NCBI GenBank assembly: GCA_018700525.1
Contig: JABITN010000020.1
Span: 1-64,000, forward strand
From: Opitutales bacterium
Lineage (GTDB): Bacteria; Verrucomicrobiota; Verrucomicrobiia; Opitutales; Opitutaceae
Length of the DNA stretch: 64,000 nucleotides
Direction: 5' to 3'
The translations under genes were made by a program, and so were the position numbers. The number at the start of each line of letters is the position of its first letter. Within the stretch, counting starts at the first letter, position 1. Below are positions 8,618 to 17,161 of the stretch, piece by piece. The notes below the pieces were generated by a model. That model did not search any database. It saw only the letters and a list, made by a program, of their open reading frames with translations, and had not been told where the DNA came from.

Positions 8618-9772
8618 CTACTTCGAGCTTATCAAGTGATTAGGGAAATCTTGCACCTTCGTACAGGCCACCTGCTCCATCACTTGTTGAAGCTGCCGCT
8701 TAATCATCGTGATCGTATGCAAGCCACCTTTCTTGCCCAGTGCGCCCACGCCATACATGAAAGACCGTCCCATGAATGCAAATTGAGCGCCACTCGCCAA
8801 GGCGCATGCGACATCTGGCCCTTCTCGAAGGCCGCTATCAATCATGACCGTTATCTTGTCGCCGAATTTTTCCGCCAAATGCGGCAGCGCCTTGATCGTC
8901 GATTGTCCTGCATCCAACGAACGGCCTCCGTGGTTTGACGAGATAATACCGTCTACTCCGAGGTCCACTACCTTTTGACAGTCTTCCTCGTTCACGATCC
9001 CCTTTACCACAAGCTTGCCCTTCCACTTGTCGCGAATCGCCCTTATCCGACCCTCTGTGAGACGGCCTGAAAATGTTTTATTCATAAAAAGTCCCAGGTG
9101 CTTCATATCAAGCCCCTTGGGGATATAAGGCTTCATCGTTTTAAACTCAGGGGCCCCGGCAGCGAGCTGGGAAAACGACCATGTAGGATGTGTCGTCATC
9201 TGCCCAATATTGCGAAGCGTCATACGGGGAGGAATCGAGAGTCCGTTGCGAATCTCCAACGGTCGATACGCGAACGTTGGCGTATCCGCCAAAATAACCA
9301 AAACGGGCATGCCTGCTTCTTCGGCCCGTTTGAGAAGCTTATCGCGCAATTCCTCCTCAGCTGGATGGTACAGCTGAAACCACGCCTTCCCCTCCGTAAG
9401 TTCCGCCACCTTTTCAATACTCGCCGTACCGACTGTACTCAGAACAAATGGAATATTTTGTGCGTTAGCGGCTGCGGCTAGAATTTCGCACGACTTCGGC
9501 CACATCAGTCCTTGAAGCCCCACCGGAGCAATTCCAAACGGAGCATCGTAGGTATGACCGAAAAGTTCCGTTTTAAGACAGGAGCCTGGATAATCGCGAA
9601 TATAATACGGCTCTAACTTTATCTCACGGATATCTTCGGTATTCCGCCGTTTATTCACGTTCGAATTGCACCCTCCTTCCAGATAGTCGAACGCGAAGCC
9701 CGGCATACGGCGACGCGCTCGTTCTCGAAGGAAATCCATGGATGGAAGGTTTGAATCGAAAAAATCAGTCAT
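8618..9772 (-). CDS. FMN-dependent 2-hydroxyacid oxidase / L-lactate dehydrogenase (LldD-like)
   Basis: A 384-residue alpha-hydroxy-acid oxidoreductase with a TIM-barrel FMN fold. Family residues are in place: Tyr135 in FQLYH, DTP at 163-165, Lys258 in VVKGI, and the catalytic His281/Arg284 in SNHGGRSLD, followed by DSGLREGPDVACALASGA for FMN phosphate. The family oxidises L-lactate, glycolate or mandelate. It is the gene immediately after rhaB in the rhamnose block, so the natural reading is oxidation of the L-lactate made from rhamnose-derived L-lactaldehyde to pyruvate, passing electrons to quinone or oxygen. No membrane anchor is obvious. A 275 bp gap with a palindromic repeat separates it from rhaB, so co-transcription is plausible but unproven. 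Confidence 0.88.
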   Translation of the reverse strand: MTDFFDSNLPSMDFLRERARRRMPGFAFDYLEGGCNSNVNKRRNTEDIREIKLEPYYIRDYPGSCLKTELFGHTYDAPFGIAPVGLQGLMWPKSCEILAAAANAQNIPFVLSTVGTASIEKVAELTEGKAWFQLYHPAEEELRDKLLKRAEEAGMPVLVILADTPTFAYRPLEIRNGLSIPPRMTLRNIGQMTTHPTWSFSQLAAGAPEFKTMKPYIPKGLDMKHLGLFMNKTFSGRLTEGRIRAIRDKWKGKLVVKGIVNEEDCQKVVDLGVDGIISSNHGGRSLDAGQSTIKALPHLAEKFGDKITVMIDSGLREGPDVACALASGAQFAFMGRSFMYGVGALGKKGGLHTITMIKRQLQQVMEQVACTKVQDFPNHLISSK

Positions 9773-9948
9773 TGAAAATTATTAGGTTAAACACAGATAG
9801 TCATCAAAAAATCGATACATGCCAAATAGGGAGACGTACACTGAATTAGAGACCTTCCTGCATAAATATCTCTTTCCATATGCCAATCCTTTTTATTCAT
9901 TACGTCGCCGTATAGTCATCTAGAACCTACTCCAATCGCTTTTAAATC

Positions 9949-10029
9949 TGTAGGAGCGGGTTTATCCCGCGATTTATCTTTCTCTCCTTTGTAAACCGGC
10001 ACGTTCGCGGAGTAAACCTAATCCTACAC
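9949..10029. repeat. REP-like palindromic pair between rhaB and the lactate oxidase gene
   Basis: The left part holds a tight hairpin GCGGGTTTATCCCGC, preceded by TGTAGGA. About 50 bp on, a second unit ends in TCCTACA, the exact complement of that TGTAGGA, and contains GTTCGCGGAGTAAACC. The whole is an inverted pair, as in bacterial interspersed palindromic elements, and could also attenuate or stabilise the transcript. Confidence 0.6.
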
Positions 10030-10047
10030 CGACCTATTTTACAATCT

Positions 10048-11535
10048 CTAAGAACCCAAAAATTTCTCAAATCGAGCCACCGCATCATCGAATCGATCGC
10101 CGTCAGACGGTTTAAACACCTCGGATTCAAATGACTTCTCAACCAACGTTCGCGCCTCACTCAAGCTCTCCAGGGCTCCCGCCGCGATGATCTGGACCGC
10201 TATATTTCCGATCGCCGTAGCTTCAGCGGGCCCAGTCACCACGGGGACCCCCAAAACATCCGCAGTCAATTGATTCAGCAAACGATTCCGCGCACCGCCG
10301 CTCAACATGTACAGACCCCGCAAAGGCTCCGGCGAATAAGCCCCGAGCCTCCGAAATACATAGCGATACTTCAGAGCCAAACTATCGAATATACAGCGAA
10401 CGAATGCTGCATCGCTCTCAGGCTCTGCTTGACCCGTCCGCTGGCAAAACGCGGCGATACTAGCGGGCATATCCTCAGGAGCAGCAAACTCTGGCGAATC
10501 CGGGTCGATCAACGATTGCATTCTCGGCGACGCCTCCGCCATGGCCACTATCTCATCATACTCGTAGAGGCGGCCGATCGCGGCCCAGCGCCGCCGACAT
10601 TCCTCGATCAACCACATCCCACAAATATTTTTTAAAAACCGAACCGTTCCATTGTATCCGATCTCATTCGAAAATCCATCTCCCAAAGCTTCTTTACCCA
10701 GTCGAGGTTCCTTTAACTCCAACCCAATCAGAGACCAAGTCCCGGAACTCATGATTGCATAATCTGATCGATTGCCTGGCAAAGCGACAAACGCGCTCGC
10801 CGTATCATGCCCCGCAACCGCCACTAACGATACCTCGCCGAGCTTCGTTTCCTTTTGAATCTCCGGCTTGATCCCACCCACAACAGTACCAGGCTCTACA
10901 ACCGGCATGAACAATCCCGGCAGCAAATCCAACGATTCAAGCAAAACCTCCGACCATGCCCCTGTCTTAGGATTTAGAAGCTGACTCGTGCTGGCGATCG
11001 TCCGTTCCTGATGTATGCTCCCCGAAAGCCAGTAGCTTATCAGGTCCGGAATAAACAAAATCCGACGAGCCGATCGAATCGCTCCAACATTGCCACTAAT
11101 TTCCGAATACAACTGATAAATCGTGTTAAAAAAAAGAAACTGAATCCCGGTCTCCGCATATATAGCCTCTCGCGAAACGCGCTTCTGAACCTCAGTTTGC
11201 ATTCCGTCAGTTCTCGAATCGCGATAGTGAAACGGATTCCCCAACATCGCTCCATTCGAATCGATCGAAGCATAATCAACTCCCCAAGAATCCACCCCGA
11301 CACTCTCAATCCGATCGCCATACAAACGCGACGCCTCCTTCAGACCTTCCTTTATCGAATTGAAAATACCCAAAATGTCCCAATGCAGACTGCCATTGAT
11401 CCTCGTGGTCGAAGTCGGAAAACGATTAACAACCTCCAAGGTCAGAGATCGAGAATCCGCTTTCAAAATCCCTGCCATCACTCGACCGCTCGTAGCGCCC
11501 AAATCGATAGCCAAATAAACACTGCTTTGCTTCAT
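10048..11535 (-). CDS. rhaB: L-rhamnulokinase
   Basis: A 495-residue FGGY-family kinase. The N-terminus has the sugar-kinase phosphate motif AIDLGATSGR (residues 9-18), then GSLHWDILGIF, SVGVDSWGVDYASID and NPFHYRDSRTDGM, all characteristic of RhaB rather than xylulo- or fuculokinase. The second half has VAGHDTASAFVALP, IMSSGTWSLIG and YMLSGGARNRLLNQLTADVLGVPV. It phosphorylates L-rhamnulose at C1 with ATP in the cytoplasm. It follows the rhamnulose-1-phosphate aldolase fusion by 88 bp, a space occupied by a REP-like repeat, and lies in the same transcription direction as rhaI, so it is the third step gene of the operon. Confidence 0.95.
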   Translation of the reverse strand: MKQSSVYLAIDLGATSGRVMAGILKADSRSLTLEVVNRFPTSTTRINGSLHWDILGIFNSIKEGLKEASRLYGDRIESVGVDSWGVDYASIDSNGAMLGNPFHYRDSRTDGMQTEVQKRVSREAIYAETGIQFLFFNTIYQLYSEISGNVGAIRSARRILFIPDLISYWLSGSIHQERTIASTSQLLNPKTGAWSEVLLESLDLLPGLFMPVVEPGTVVGGIKPEIQKETKLGEVSLVAVAGHDTASAFVALPGNRSDYAIMSSGTWSLIGLELKEPRLGKEALGDGFSNEIGYNGTVRFLKNICGMWLIEECRRRWAAIGRLYEYDEIVAMAEASPRMQSLIDPDSPEFAAPEDMPASIAAFCQRTGQAEPESDAAFVRCIFDSLALKYRYVFRRLGAYSPEPLRGLYMLSGGARNRLLNQLTADVLGVPVVTGPAEATAIGNIAVQIIAAGALESLSEARTLVEKSFESEVFKPSDGDRFDDAVARFEKFLGS

Positions 11536-11570
11536 CCTACTTATTTTAGTCTCAACATTTCAAATGCAGA

Positions 11571-11620
11571 AACCACGCCGCACTGCGACGTAGCTACGCG
11601 AGGGACTCGCGTGGATTCTA
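11571..11620. repeat. REP-like repeat family A, copy 1 (rhaB-rhaE gap)
   Basis: The core is GCTACGCGAGGGACTCGCGT, a palindrome around the CGCGAG/CTCGCG arms. It is preceded by AAACCACGCCGC and CTGCGACGTA, which recur at 42332-42402. Other copies lie near 47.5, 48.6, 56.6 and 62.5 kb. It fills most of the gap between two genes of the rhamnose operon. Confidence 0.85.
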
Positions 11621-11623
11621 CAA

Positions 11624-13849
11624 CTACCTCAAGAACCCTTCATGCAGTCCACCATCGACCGGTATCACATGGCCTGTCGTCTTGCTCAGAGAATTCGTCA
11701 AAAGCAAATAGATCGCTTCCGCTTGATCCAATGGAGTGATCGCCGATTTCGTAAGCGTTCGCTGCGCGTAGAAGTTTGCCAGCTTATCGCGCAATGAATC
11801 ATCGCTCTCTGAATCGCTATATTCGATTTCGTATTTCGCTAGCGAAGCAATCACGCGATCCCGAGGAAACATGGTACTCCCCTTAACTACGGTCGCAGGA
11901 GCAACTGCATTGACACGCGTCAAAGGCGACAACTCGACCGCCAGTTCACGTACCAGGTGATTTGCAGCCGCCTTGCTCGTATCATAAGCGATACTTCCTT
12001 TTTTAGACACCACCGCATTCGCGCTCGTCGTGATCACTACATTGCTTCGCAAACCTTGCTTGGCGAAAATCTTCTCGAAAGCGGTTTTGGCCGACAGGTA
12101 CCCACCCTTGACATTGATGTCGAAGGTCAATGAAAACGCATCGTCAGAAATATCGCCCGTCACGCTCGGCGGCACGAATATTCCCGCAGTCACGACTACT
12201 GAATCGACTCCACCGTAAGCCAGGATCGCCTCATCTAACATCGCTGAAATCGAAGCTCGATCCGTAATATTCGCACTCAAGCCAATCGCCGGACCACAGG
12301 TCGATATCCCCGTACCGGAAATCCCAATACCCTCGCCGACAATGCCAGTAATTTCCTTAGCCGTCGCCAATGCCGCATCTTCCTTAAGATCGACACTAAC
12401 GATGTGAGCCCCTTCGCCGCAGATCCGGTGACACACTTCTTTGCCGATACCATTGCCCGCTCCGATCACCACGACTACCTGCCGGGCCAATGCTTGCTCG
12501 GGAGGCATGCGCTTCAACTTTGCCTCCTCCATCAGCCAATACTCGATATCGAACGCTTCCTGCTCCGGAAGCGCTCGATAACGATCCACCGTCTCCGCTC
12601 CACGCATCACTTCAATCGCGCAATTGTAGAACTCTGCCGTCACTCGCGACTCGCTCTTGCTCTTGCCCCAGGCAATCATCCCGACTCCCGGAATCAAAAC
12701 CACGGTTGGCACAGCTTGTCGCAAAGCAGGCGAAGCCGGACGCTTGCAGCGCTCGTAGTACGCTGCGTAATCCGCAACGTAACGATCCAGCCCATCCGAC
12801 AACAACCCTTTCAAGTCCTCGATCGCATCCGCGAACGAACCGCTACTATCGGGATCCCATTCGACGTACAACGGCTTGATCTTAGTGCGTAAAAAGTGAT
12901 CCGGACAACTCGTACCCAAATCCGAGAGACGCTTCGCATCCAAGCTGTTAACGAACTCAAGAATTCGCTCACCCGACTGAACCGTTCCGATTAAACGCAT
13001 TTCCTCGCTCACCTTTCCGCGCAGCCATGGCAGAATTTCAACTAAAGCTTCGCGTTTCTTCTCCTCCGAAAGCGATTCACTTTTCTGACCGCCAAAGATG
13101 GTCTTGCCCGCTTTCCGCTCCTCAATGAAACGCGCCGCCTTTTCAATCAACGTCAAAGTCAAATCATAGCATTCCTTGTCATCGTCAGCCCAATTGATGA
13201 TTCCATGCTGACCCATCATGATCCCCTTGGCTTGCGGGTTTGCTGCGATGACATCGCGCATGATCAACCCCAGATCGAATCCTGGACGTTGCCACTCGGT
13301 CCAGATCACTTCGTCGCCGTAGATCTGCTTCGTGAGCGCTTCGCCATTCTCAGCTGCAGCAATCGCAATAACCGCATTCGGGTGCATATGATCGACATGA
13401 TTAAACGGCACGTAGGCATGAAGCGGCGTATCGATGGACGAAGGACGTGGATTCAAGTTAAACGTGCAGTGCTTATACATCTGCACCATCGAGTCCTCCA
13501 CTTCCGTCTTAACCCCACTATCCGGAGCCTCACGGTAGAGTTTTTCCAAAGCCAATACTTGATCTTGATAGAGCGAAGAGAAATTCTCGTTCTTCGAAGT
13601 ACGCAAATCTCCGCCAGAGCCCTTCACCCACATCACCTCGACGGACTCGCCGGTCATCGGATCAACCTCGAAACACTTCGAAGACGTATTGCCTCCTCCG
13701 GTATTCGTAATCCGCAAATCGTCTCCCAGGATATTCGAACGGTACACAAGCCGCTTCAAAGGAGACATATCCTTCACCTTCTCATCATCCCAAAGGTAGT
13801 TCACGTGTCGGTAGTCGCTCGGAGCGAAGTTTTTCGTTTCTGTATTCAT
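11624..13849 (-). CDS. Bifunctional rhamnulose-1-phosphate aldolase / short-chain dehydrogenase
   Basis: A 741-residue fusion. The first ~430 residues are a class II (zinc) aldolase/adducin domain: LGDDLRITNTGGGNTSSK, VMWVKGSGGDLRT, SIDTPLHAYVPFNHVDHMHPNAVIAIAAAENG with metal-binding His residues, and GIMMGQHGIINWADDDKECYD. After a linker the rest is an SDR with the NAD motif VVVIGAGNGIGKE, an ITTSAN serine and YDTSKAA (YxxxK). The aldolase splits L-rhamnulose-1-phosphate to DHAP and L-lactaldehyde. From work on this fusion family (RhaE/RhaW type) the SDR half is expected to oxidise L-lactaldehyde to L-lactate, so the toxic aldehyde is consumed on the same protein. It lies between rhaI and rhaB. 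Confidence 0.93.
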   Translation of the reverse strand: MNTETKNFAPSDYRHVNYLWDDEKVKDMSPLKRLVYRSNILGDDLRITNTGGGNTSSKCFEVDPMTGESVEVMWVKGSGGDLRTSKNENFSSLYQDQVLALEKLYREAPDSGVKTEVEDSMVQMYKHCTFNLNPRPSSIDTPLHAYVPFNHVDHMHPNAVIAIAAAENGEALTKQIYGDEVIWTEWQRPGFDLGLIMRDVIAANPQAKGIMMGQHGIINWADDDKECYDLTLTLIEKAARFIEERKAGKTIFGGQKSESLSEEKKREALVEILPWLRGKVSEEMRLIGTVQSGERILEFVNSLDAKRLSDLGTSCPDHFLRTKIKPLYVEWDPDSSGSFADAIEDLKGLLSDGLDRYVADYAAYYERCKRPASPALRQAVPTVVLIPGVGMIAWGKSKSESRVTAEFYNCAIEVMRGAETVDRYRALPEQEAFDIEYWLMEEAKLKRMPPEQALARQVVVVIGAGNGIGKEVCHRICGEGAHIVSVDLKEDAALATAKEITGIVGEGIGISGTGISTCGPAIGLSANITDRASISAMLDEAILAYGGVDSVVVTAGIFVPPSVTGDISDDAFSLTFDINVKGGYLSAKTAFEKIFAKQGLRSNVVITTSANAVVSKKGSIAYDTSKAAANHLVRELAVELSPLTRVNAVAPATVVKGSTMFPRDRVIASLAKYEIEYSDSESDDSLRDKLANFYAQRTLTKSAITPLDQAEAIYLLLTNSLSKTTGHVIPVDGGLHEGFLR

Positions 13850-13900
13850 TATTTTAAGATTATCAAATTTTCGTTTTTTAAAATCGTTTGTCCCAGATCA

Positions 13901-13928
13901 GGTAGCGCCCGATCTCCAAGCGGCCATA
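13901..13928. repeat. REP-like repeat family C, copy 1
   Basis: GGTAGCGCCCGATCTCC followed by AAGCGGCCATA: a short palindrome with GGCC-type arms. It lies 52-79 bp upstream of the aldolase-fusion ATG, between it and the rhaI stop. Close relatives lie at 27009-27036 (inside a coding sequence), 34303-34326 and 50026-50044, each at the 5' end of a gene. Confidence 0.75.
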
Positions 13929-13955
13929 TTCACAACCCATGCATAGTCACTACCT

Positions 13956-15143
13956 CTACGCATAAGCCGCTCCGGATTGAATCCCCAAATCCTTGCGGCG
14001 TTGAGCGCGTTCCGTTGCGATCGATTCACCATACCCCGATGCTCGGTAAGCATTGAGAGGGTTTGCCTCGACGCCATTTTTAGAACGCCAATCACCAAGA
14101 AGTCGGTCCACATTCGTATTGAAAGCTGTCTTCAAAACATTCTCCGCATCGACGATCGCTCCGGAGCGCTGATGTCGTTTGAGCGCATCTCTATCAACCA
14201 ACGCCGCCTTCAACCACAAATCTTGAGCCGTCATAACCGTCTGTAACATCGCCTCGATCTTCGGCTTCAGATTGTGAGACTGATCCACCATGTAAGCGAT
14301 ATCCGGGTACCCCTCTTCCTCTTCCGCGTAACAATGTATCTCATTGAATATTCGAAAAACCTGATACGGATCGATCGAGCCCAATGTCAGATCGTCATCC
14401 GCATACCGGCGATCATTAAAATGAAACCCACCCAACATGCCTTCATCCAAAAGCCAGGCCACGATCTGCTCGATATTCTGAGACGCGTAGTGATGCCCCG
14501 TATCAACCAGTACTTTCGCCTGTGGTCCCGCGTCCTTGCACAGCAAATACGACATACCCCAATCAGCGACATCGGTGTGATAAAACGCCGGTTCGAATGG
14601 CTTGTACTCTACAAGCATTACTTGCGATTCCTCCAAACGCTCGTGACAAGCCCTCAACCCTTCCTGAAAGCGTCGCTTCCGATCGCGAATGCTATCCTGC
14701 CCCGGATAGTTGGTGCCATCTGCAAACCAGAGCGTGAACAAATCGCTGCCTACATCCTTGCCCAGTTGAATGCAATCAAGACTGTGCTTCACCGCTTGTT
14801 GACGAATAGCGCCATCCGGATTGCCAAACGATCCGAGCTTGTACTCCTGATCTTGAAAAAGGTTCGCGTTGATCGATCCAATTTCCACTCCGTGTTTTGT
14901 AGCGATCGACGCGACACTGGCCCCATCCTGGTTTTCACTAAAATCCCAAAGCACATGCACCGCCACTGCCGGACAACAAGCGGTCAATCGATTCACCATT
15001 CCCGCATCCGCAAACTTGTCAGCCGTGTCGATCGCCGAACCGTCCTGCAAGAATTTTCCGAACCGCGTCCCCGTATCCGCGAAACCCCAAGATGGCAGTT
15101 CGATTTTTAAAGAGTCCAACGATGCAATAGCCTGTTCAATCAT
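13956..15143 (-). CDS. rhaI: L-rhamnose isomerase (RhaI type)
   Basis: A 395-residue TIM-barrel isomerase of the RhaI (Pseudomonas stutzeri) type rather than the E. coli RhaA type. The expected metal ligands are all present in order: Glu in VEYKPFEPAFYH, Asp in LVDTGHHY, His in GGFHFNDRRYADDDL and Asp in AYMVDQSHNLKPK. The start is MIEQAIASLDS at 15143. The frame runs 27 codons further upstream, but that stretch would overlap the divergent regulator and has no family similarity. The enzyme converts L-rhamnose to L-rhamnulose, the first step of the pathway completed by the two downstream genes. It is divergent from the AraC-type gene, which starts 73 bp away. Confidence 0.94.
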   Translation of the reverse strand: MIEQAIASLDSLKIELPSWGFADTGTRFGKFLQDGSAIDTADKFADAGMVNRLTACCPAVAVHVLWDFSENQDGASVASIATKHGVEIGSINANLFQDQEYKLGSFGNPDGAIRQQAVKHSLDCIQLGKDVGSDLFTLWFADGTNYPGQDSIRDRKRRFQEGLRACHERLEESQVMLVEYKPFEPAFYHTDVADWGMSYLLCKDAGPQAKVLVDTGHHYASQNIEQIVAWLLDEGMLGGFHFNDRRYADDDLTLGSIDPYQVFRIFNEIHCYAEEEEGYPDIAYMVDQSHNLKPKIEAMLQTVMTAQDLWLKAALVDRDALKRHQRSGAIVDAENVLKTAFNTNVDRLLGDWRSKNGVEANPLNAYRASGYGESIATERAQRRKDLGIQSGAAYA

Positions 15144-15216
15144 GCAAACAACATTAGCATATTTCTTTGGAAAAATCCATCGACAGACTGATTCTTTATA
15201 TACAGATTCTGACACA
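15144..15216. promoter_or_regulatory. Divergent control region between rhaI and the AraC-type regulator
   Basis: This 73 bp AT-rich spacer must carry the promoters of both the rhamnose operon (leftward) and the regulator (rightward). Two similar blocks, ACAGACTGATTCT and ACAGATTCTGACA, lie 6 bp apart at about 15183-15215 and could be regulator half-sites. The assignment rests on position and this weak repeat only. Confidence 0.45.
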
Positions 15217-16095
15217 GTGATCACCGACTCATTTTCCTATCTTCCTCAATCCGAGGACCCGTCTGCCTGGAACGTCCGGGTACTCGGCGCTGGACAGGCG
15301 AACATTGAAGCCAATCAAGACTATCCCGCTAGCGAGCATCCTAGCGACTACGCTCTCGATTGGGAGAAAGGACGCACGCTACCGGCGTTCCAAGTGCTGT
15401 ACATAACACGGGGATCCGGACTGATAGAGACATCTCAAACGCCTGCCACAAAGTTAGAGGCCCCTTTCATTTTCCTCCTATTTCCGGAAACGTGGCACCG
15501 CTACCGTCCCTCGCCCGAAACCGGATGGCAGGAACATTGGATAGGATTCGACGGCCCCATTCCCCAGAACCTTCTCGAAACGGGAGTAATCGACTCCAAG
15601 CGACCTTTTTTCGAAATAGGTCATCACGACGCCATTCTAGCCCTCTTTCAATTGATTCTCGATGAAGTCAAAAACGAGGCCCTCGGGTTTAGGCGAATCG
15701 CGGCCGCCTCTATTTTACAGATTCTGGCGCTAGCGACAAGCCTCCCCCTACGCCAAGAAGAAGAGAATCAACCGATGCGAGCCGTCATTCGCCAAGCTTC
15801 GTTTCTGCTCCGCGAACGAACTGACTCCAACCTATCCGTCCAAACCCTCGCCGACGAACTGAACGTCGGCTACACCTACTTTCGACGCCTATTTAAAAAG
15901 TACACCGGTTTCAGCCCCAAACAATACCATACGCAACTCCGCTTCGAACGGGTAAAGCGCTTGCTCAGCGAAACCGATCTCTCCATCAGCGAAATAGCCA
16001 ACCTTCTCAACTTCGACTCTACATTTCACCTCTCTCAATGGTTCAAAAAACTATCAGGAACCCCACCATCTACCTGGAGACAAGCCAGTCGATAA
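15217..16095 (+). CDS. AraC-family transcriptional regulator, probable rhamnose regulator
   Basis: A 292-residue regulator. The N-terminal half looks like an AraC-type sugar-sensing cupin (VLYITRGSGLIETS, then FLLFPETWHRYRPSPETGWQEHWIGFDG). The last ~100 residues are the double helix-turn-helix (LSVQTLADELNVGYTYFRRLFKKYTGFSPKQYHTQLRFERVKRLL, then SISEIANLLNFDSTFHLSQWFKKLSGTPPSTWR). I take the GTG at 15217 as start because longer frames run into rhaI. It is divergent from rhaI, the usual geometry for a RhaS/RhaR-like activator. Control of the rhamnose operon by L-rhamnose is inferred from position. Confidence 0.88.
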   Translation: MITDSFSYLPQSEDPSAWNVRVLGAGQANIEANQDYPASEHPSDYALDWEKGRTLPAFQVLYITRGSGLIETSQTPATKLEAPFIFLLFPETWHRYRPSPETGWQEHWIGFDGPIPQNLLETGVIDSKRPFFEIGHHDAILALFQLILDEVKNEALGFRRIAAASILQILALATSLPLRQEEENQPMRAVIRQASFLLRERTDSNLSVQTLADELNVGYTYFRRLFKKYTGFSPKQYHTQLRFERVKRLLSETDLSISEIANLLNFDSTFHLSQWFKKLSGTPPSTWRQASR

Positions 16096-16145
16096 GAGCT
16101 CGGCAATGAAACGTTTTTGAAAAGGAGGTAACTGAGCAAACAGAA

Positions 16146-16950
16146 ATGGGATTGGTCCTCCGTTATCTCTGGTTTGTCCTGTTCCATTTCTCAAGATTCC
16201 GACCGACGTTCAGTCCTTTTGAAATAAAGATGTATCGGATCCTTAAAACTTTACCACACTCGAGTGCAGCTGGACGGCCAACCACGTCGGCGGACAAGAC
16301 AAGCTACAAGCTACAAGCTCACTTCGACGACGATATAGGGTTCACTCAAGATGAAATGGAAAAGCCCGAAGCGTTCTTCGCTCGATTCGATGTCGACAAA
16401 GACAATCGGATCACTCGCGAAGAACTACCGCAAAGCCAAGCCCGAGAAGTCTTCAAATGGGTCTATCGCACTAGAGACGACCAATGGGATCCCGATGAAT
16501 TCAAAATCCTACTACGCCCTGCTGGCGACAGTCGCAATATCATGGTCGCTATCAAAACGGGCGGAGATGGTCTACTCAATGAAACTGATTGCCTTGCATG
16601 GGAACGCAGTAACCCCCCATACGTCGCCACGCCTCTCATCAGTCGCGAACGCGTCTACCTCGTAAAATCGCTTGGCGTCATCACTTGCTTGAATTCATCC
16701 ACAGGAGCTCCGTATTTCGAAGGCGAACACACTGGAGTTAAAGGCGAATACTACGCCTCGCCCGTCAAGGTCGGCAACCGAATTTTCATCACCTCCAACC
16801 TCGGAATAGTCATTATCCTGCGCGATATCGAAACCTTCGAGATTCTCGCCAAAAACAACCTTGAAGACTAAATATTCACCACTCCAGCAGTCGCGGGTAA
16901 TACGCTTTACATTCGCTCGACCAGCAACCCTTGGGCCTTTGGGAATTAAT
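16146..16950 (+). pseudogene. Truncated PQQ-like propeller protein with EF-hand, premature stop
   Basis: The first ~60 codons look unrelated to anything. From about residue 85 there is an EF-hand calcium loop (FDVDKDNRITREELP), then a PQQ-like beta-propeller end (PPYVATPLISRERVYLVKSLGVITCLNSSTGAPYFEGE, then GEYYASPVKVGNRIFITSNLGIV). The frame meets TAA at 16869-16871 but continues as convincing family sequence (IFTTPAVAGNTLYIRSTSNPWAFGN) to a second TAA at 16948-16950. A GAA-to-TAA change would explain this. Intact relatives are secreted proteins with a full N-terminal propeller half, absent here. I infer a remnant that has lost its 5' half and gained a nonsense codon. A strong AAGGAGG lies at 16120-16126. 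Confidence 0.8.
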
Positions 16951-16997
16951 TGCACCCGTTCTAAAGACATTCGAAAGGTAGCGAAGCGCATGTCCCT

Positions 16998-17030
16998 CGT
17001 AGCTAAGCGAAGGCCTCGTTGGGATTCTGC
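16998..17030. repeat. Degenerate REP-like family A copy
   Basis: CGTAGCTAAGCGAAGGCCTC and the GGGATTCTGC shortly after it align with the family A copy at 11589-11621 at about two thirds of positions, including the trailing GGATTCT. It lies in the gap between the decayed propeller gene and glcD. Confidence 0.45.
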
Positions 17031-17161
17031 GATAGAAGACATCTACATGCCAGGGGTTTTCACAAAACTTCAAACCGTCCATATCTAAAATTTGATACAT
17101 TATTGAAACTACAGGGTTTACTCTTCCCCCTATCCCTATTTGCCTAGAATAACCCTTTTTT

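Noticed and set aside
2484-16950. Possible recoding of TAA as a sense codon, since two propeller genes contain in-frame TAA
   Set aside because: TAA is the ordinary stop of many intact genes here (for example at 700-702, 18602-18604, 21001-21003 and 55084-55086), and one of the two genes also has a frameshift and a deletion. Decay explains it better.
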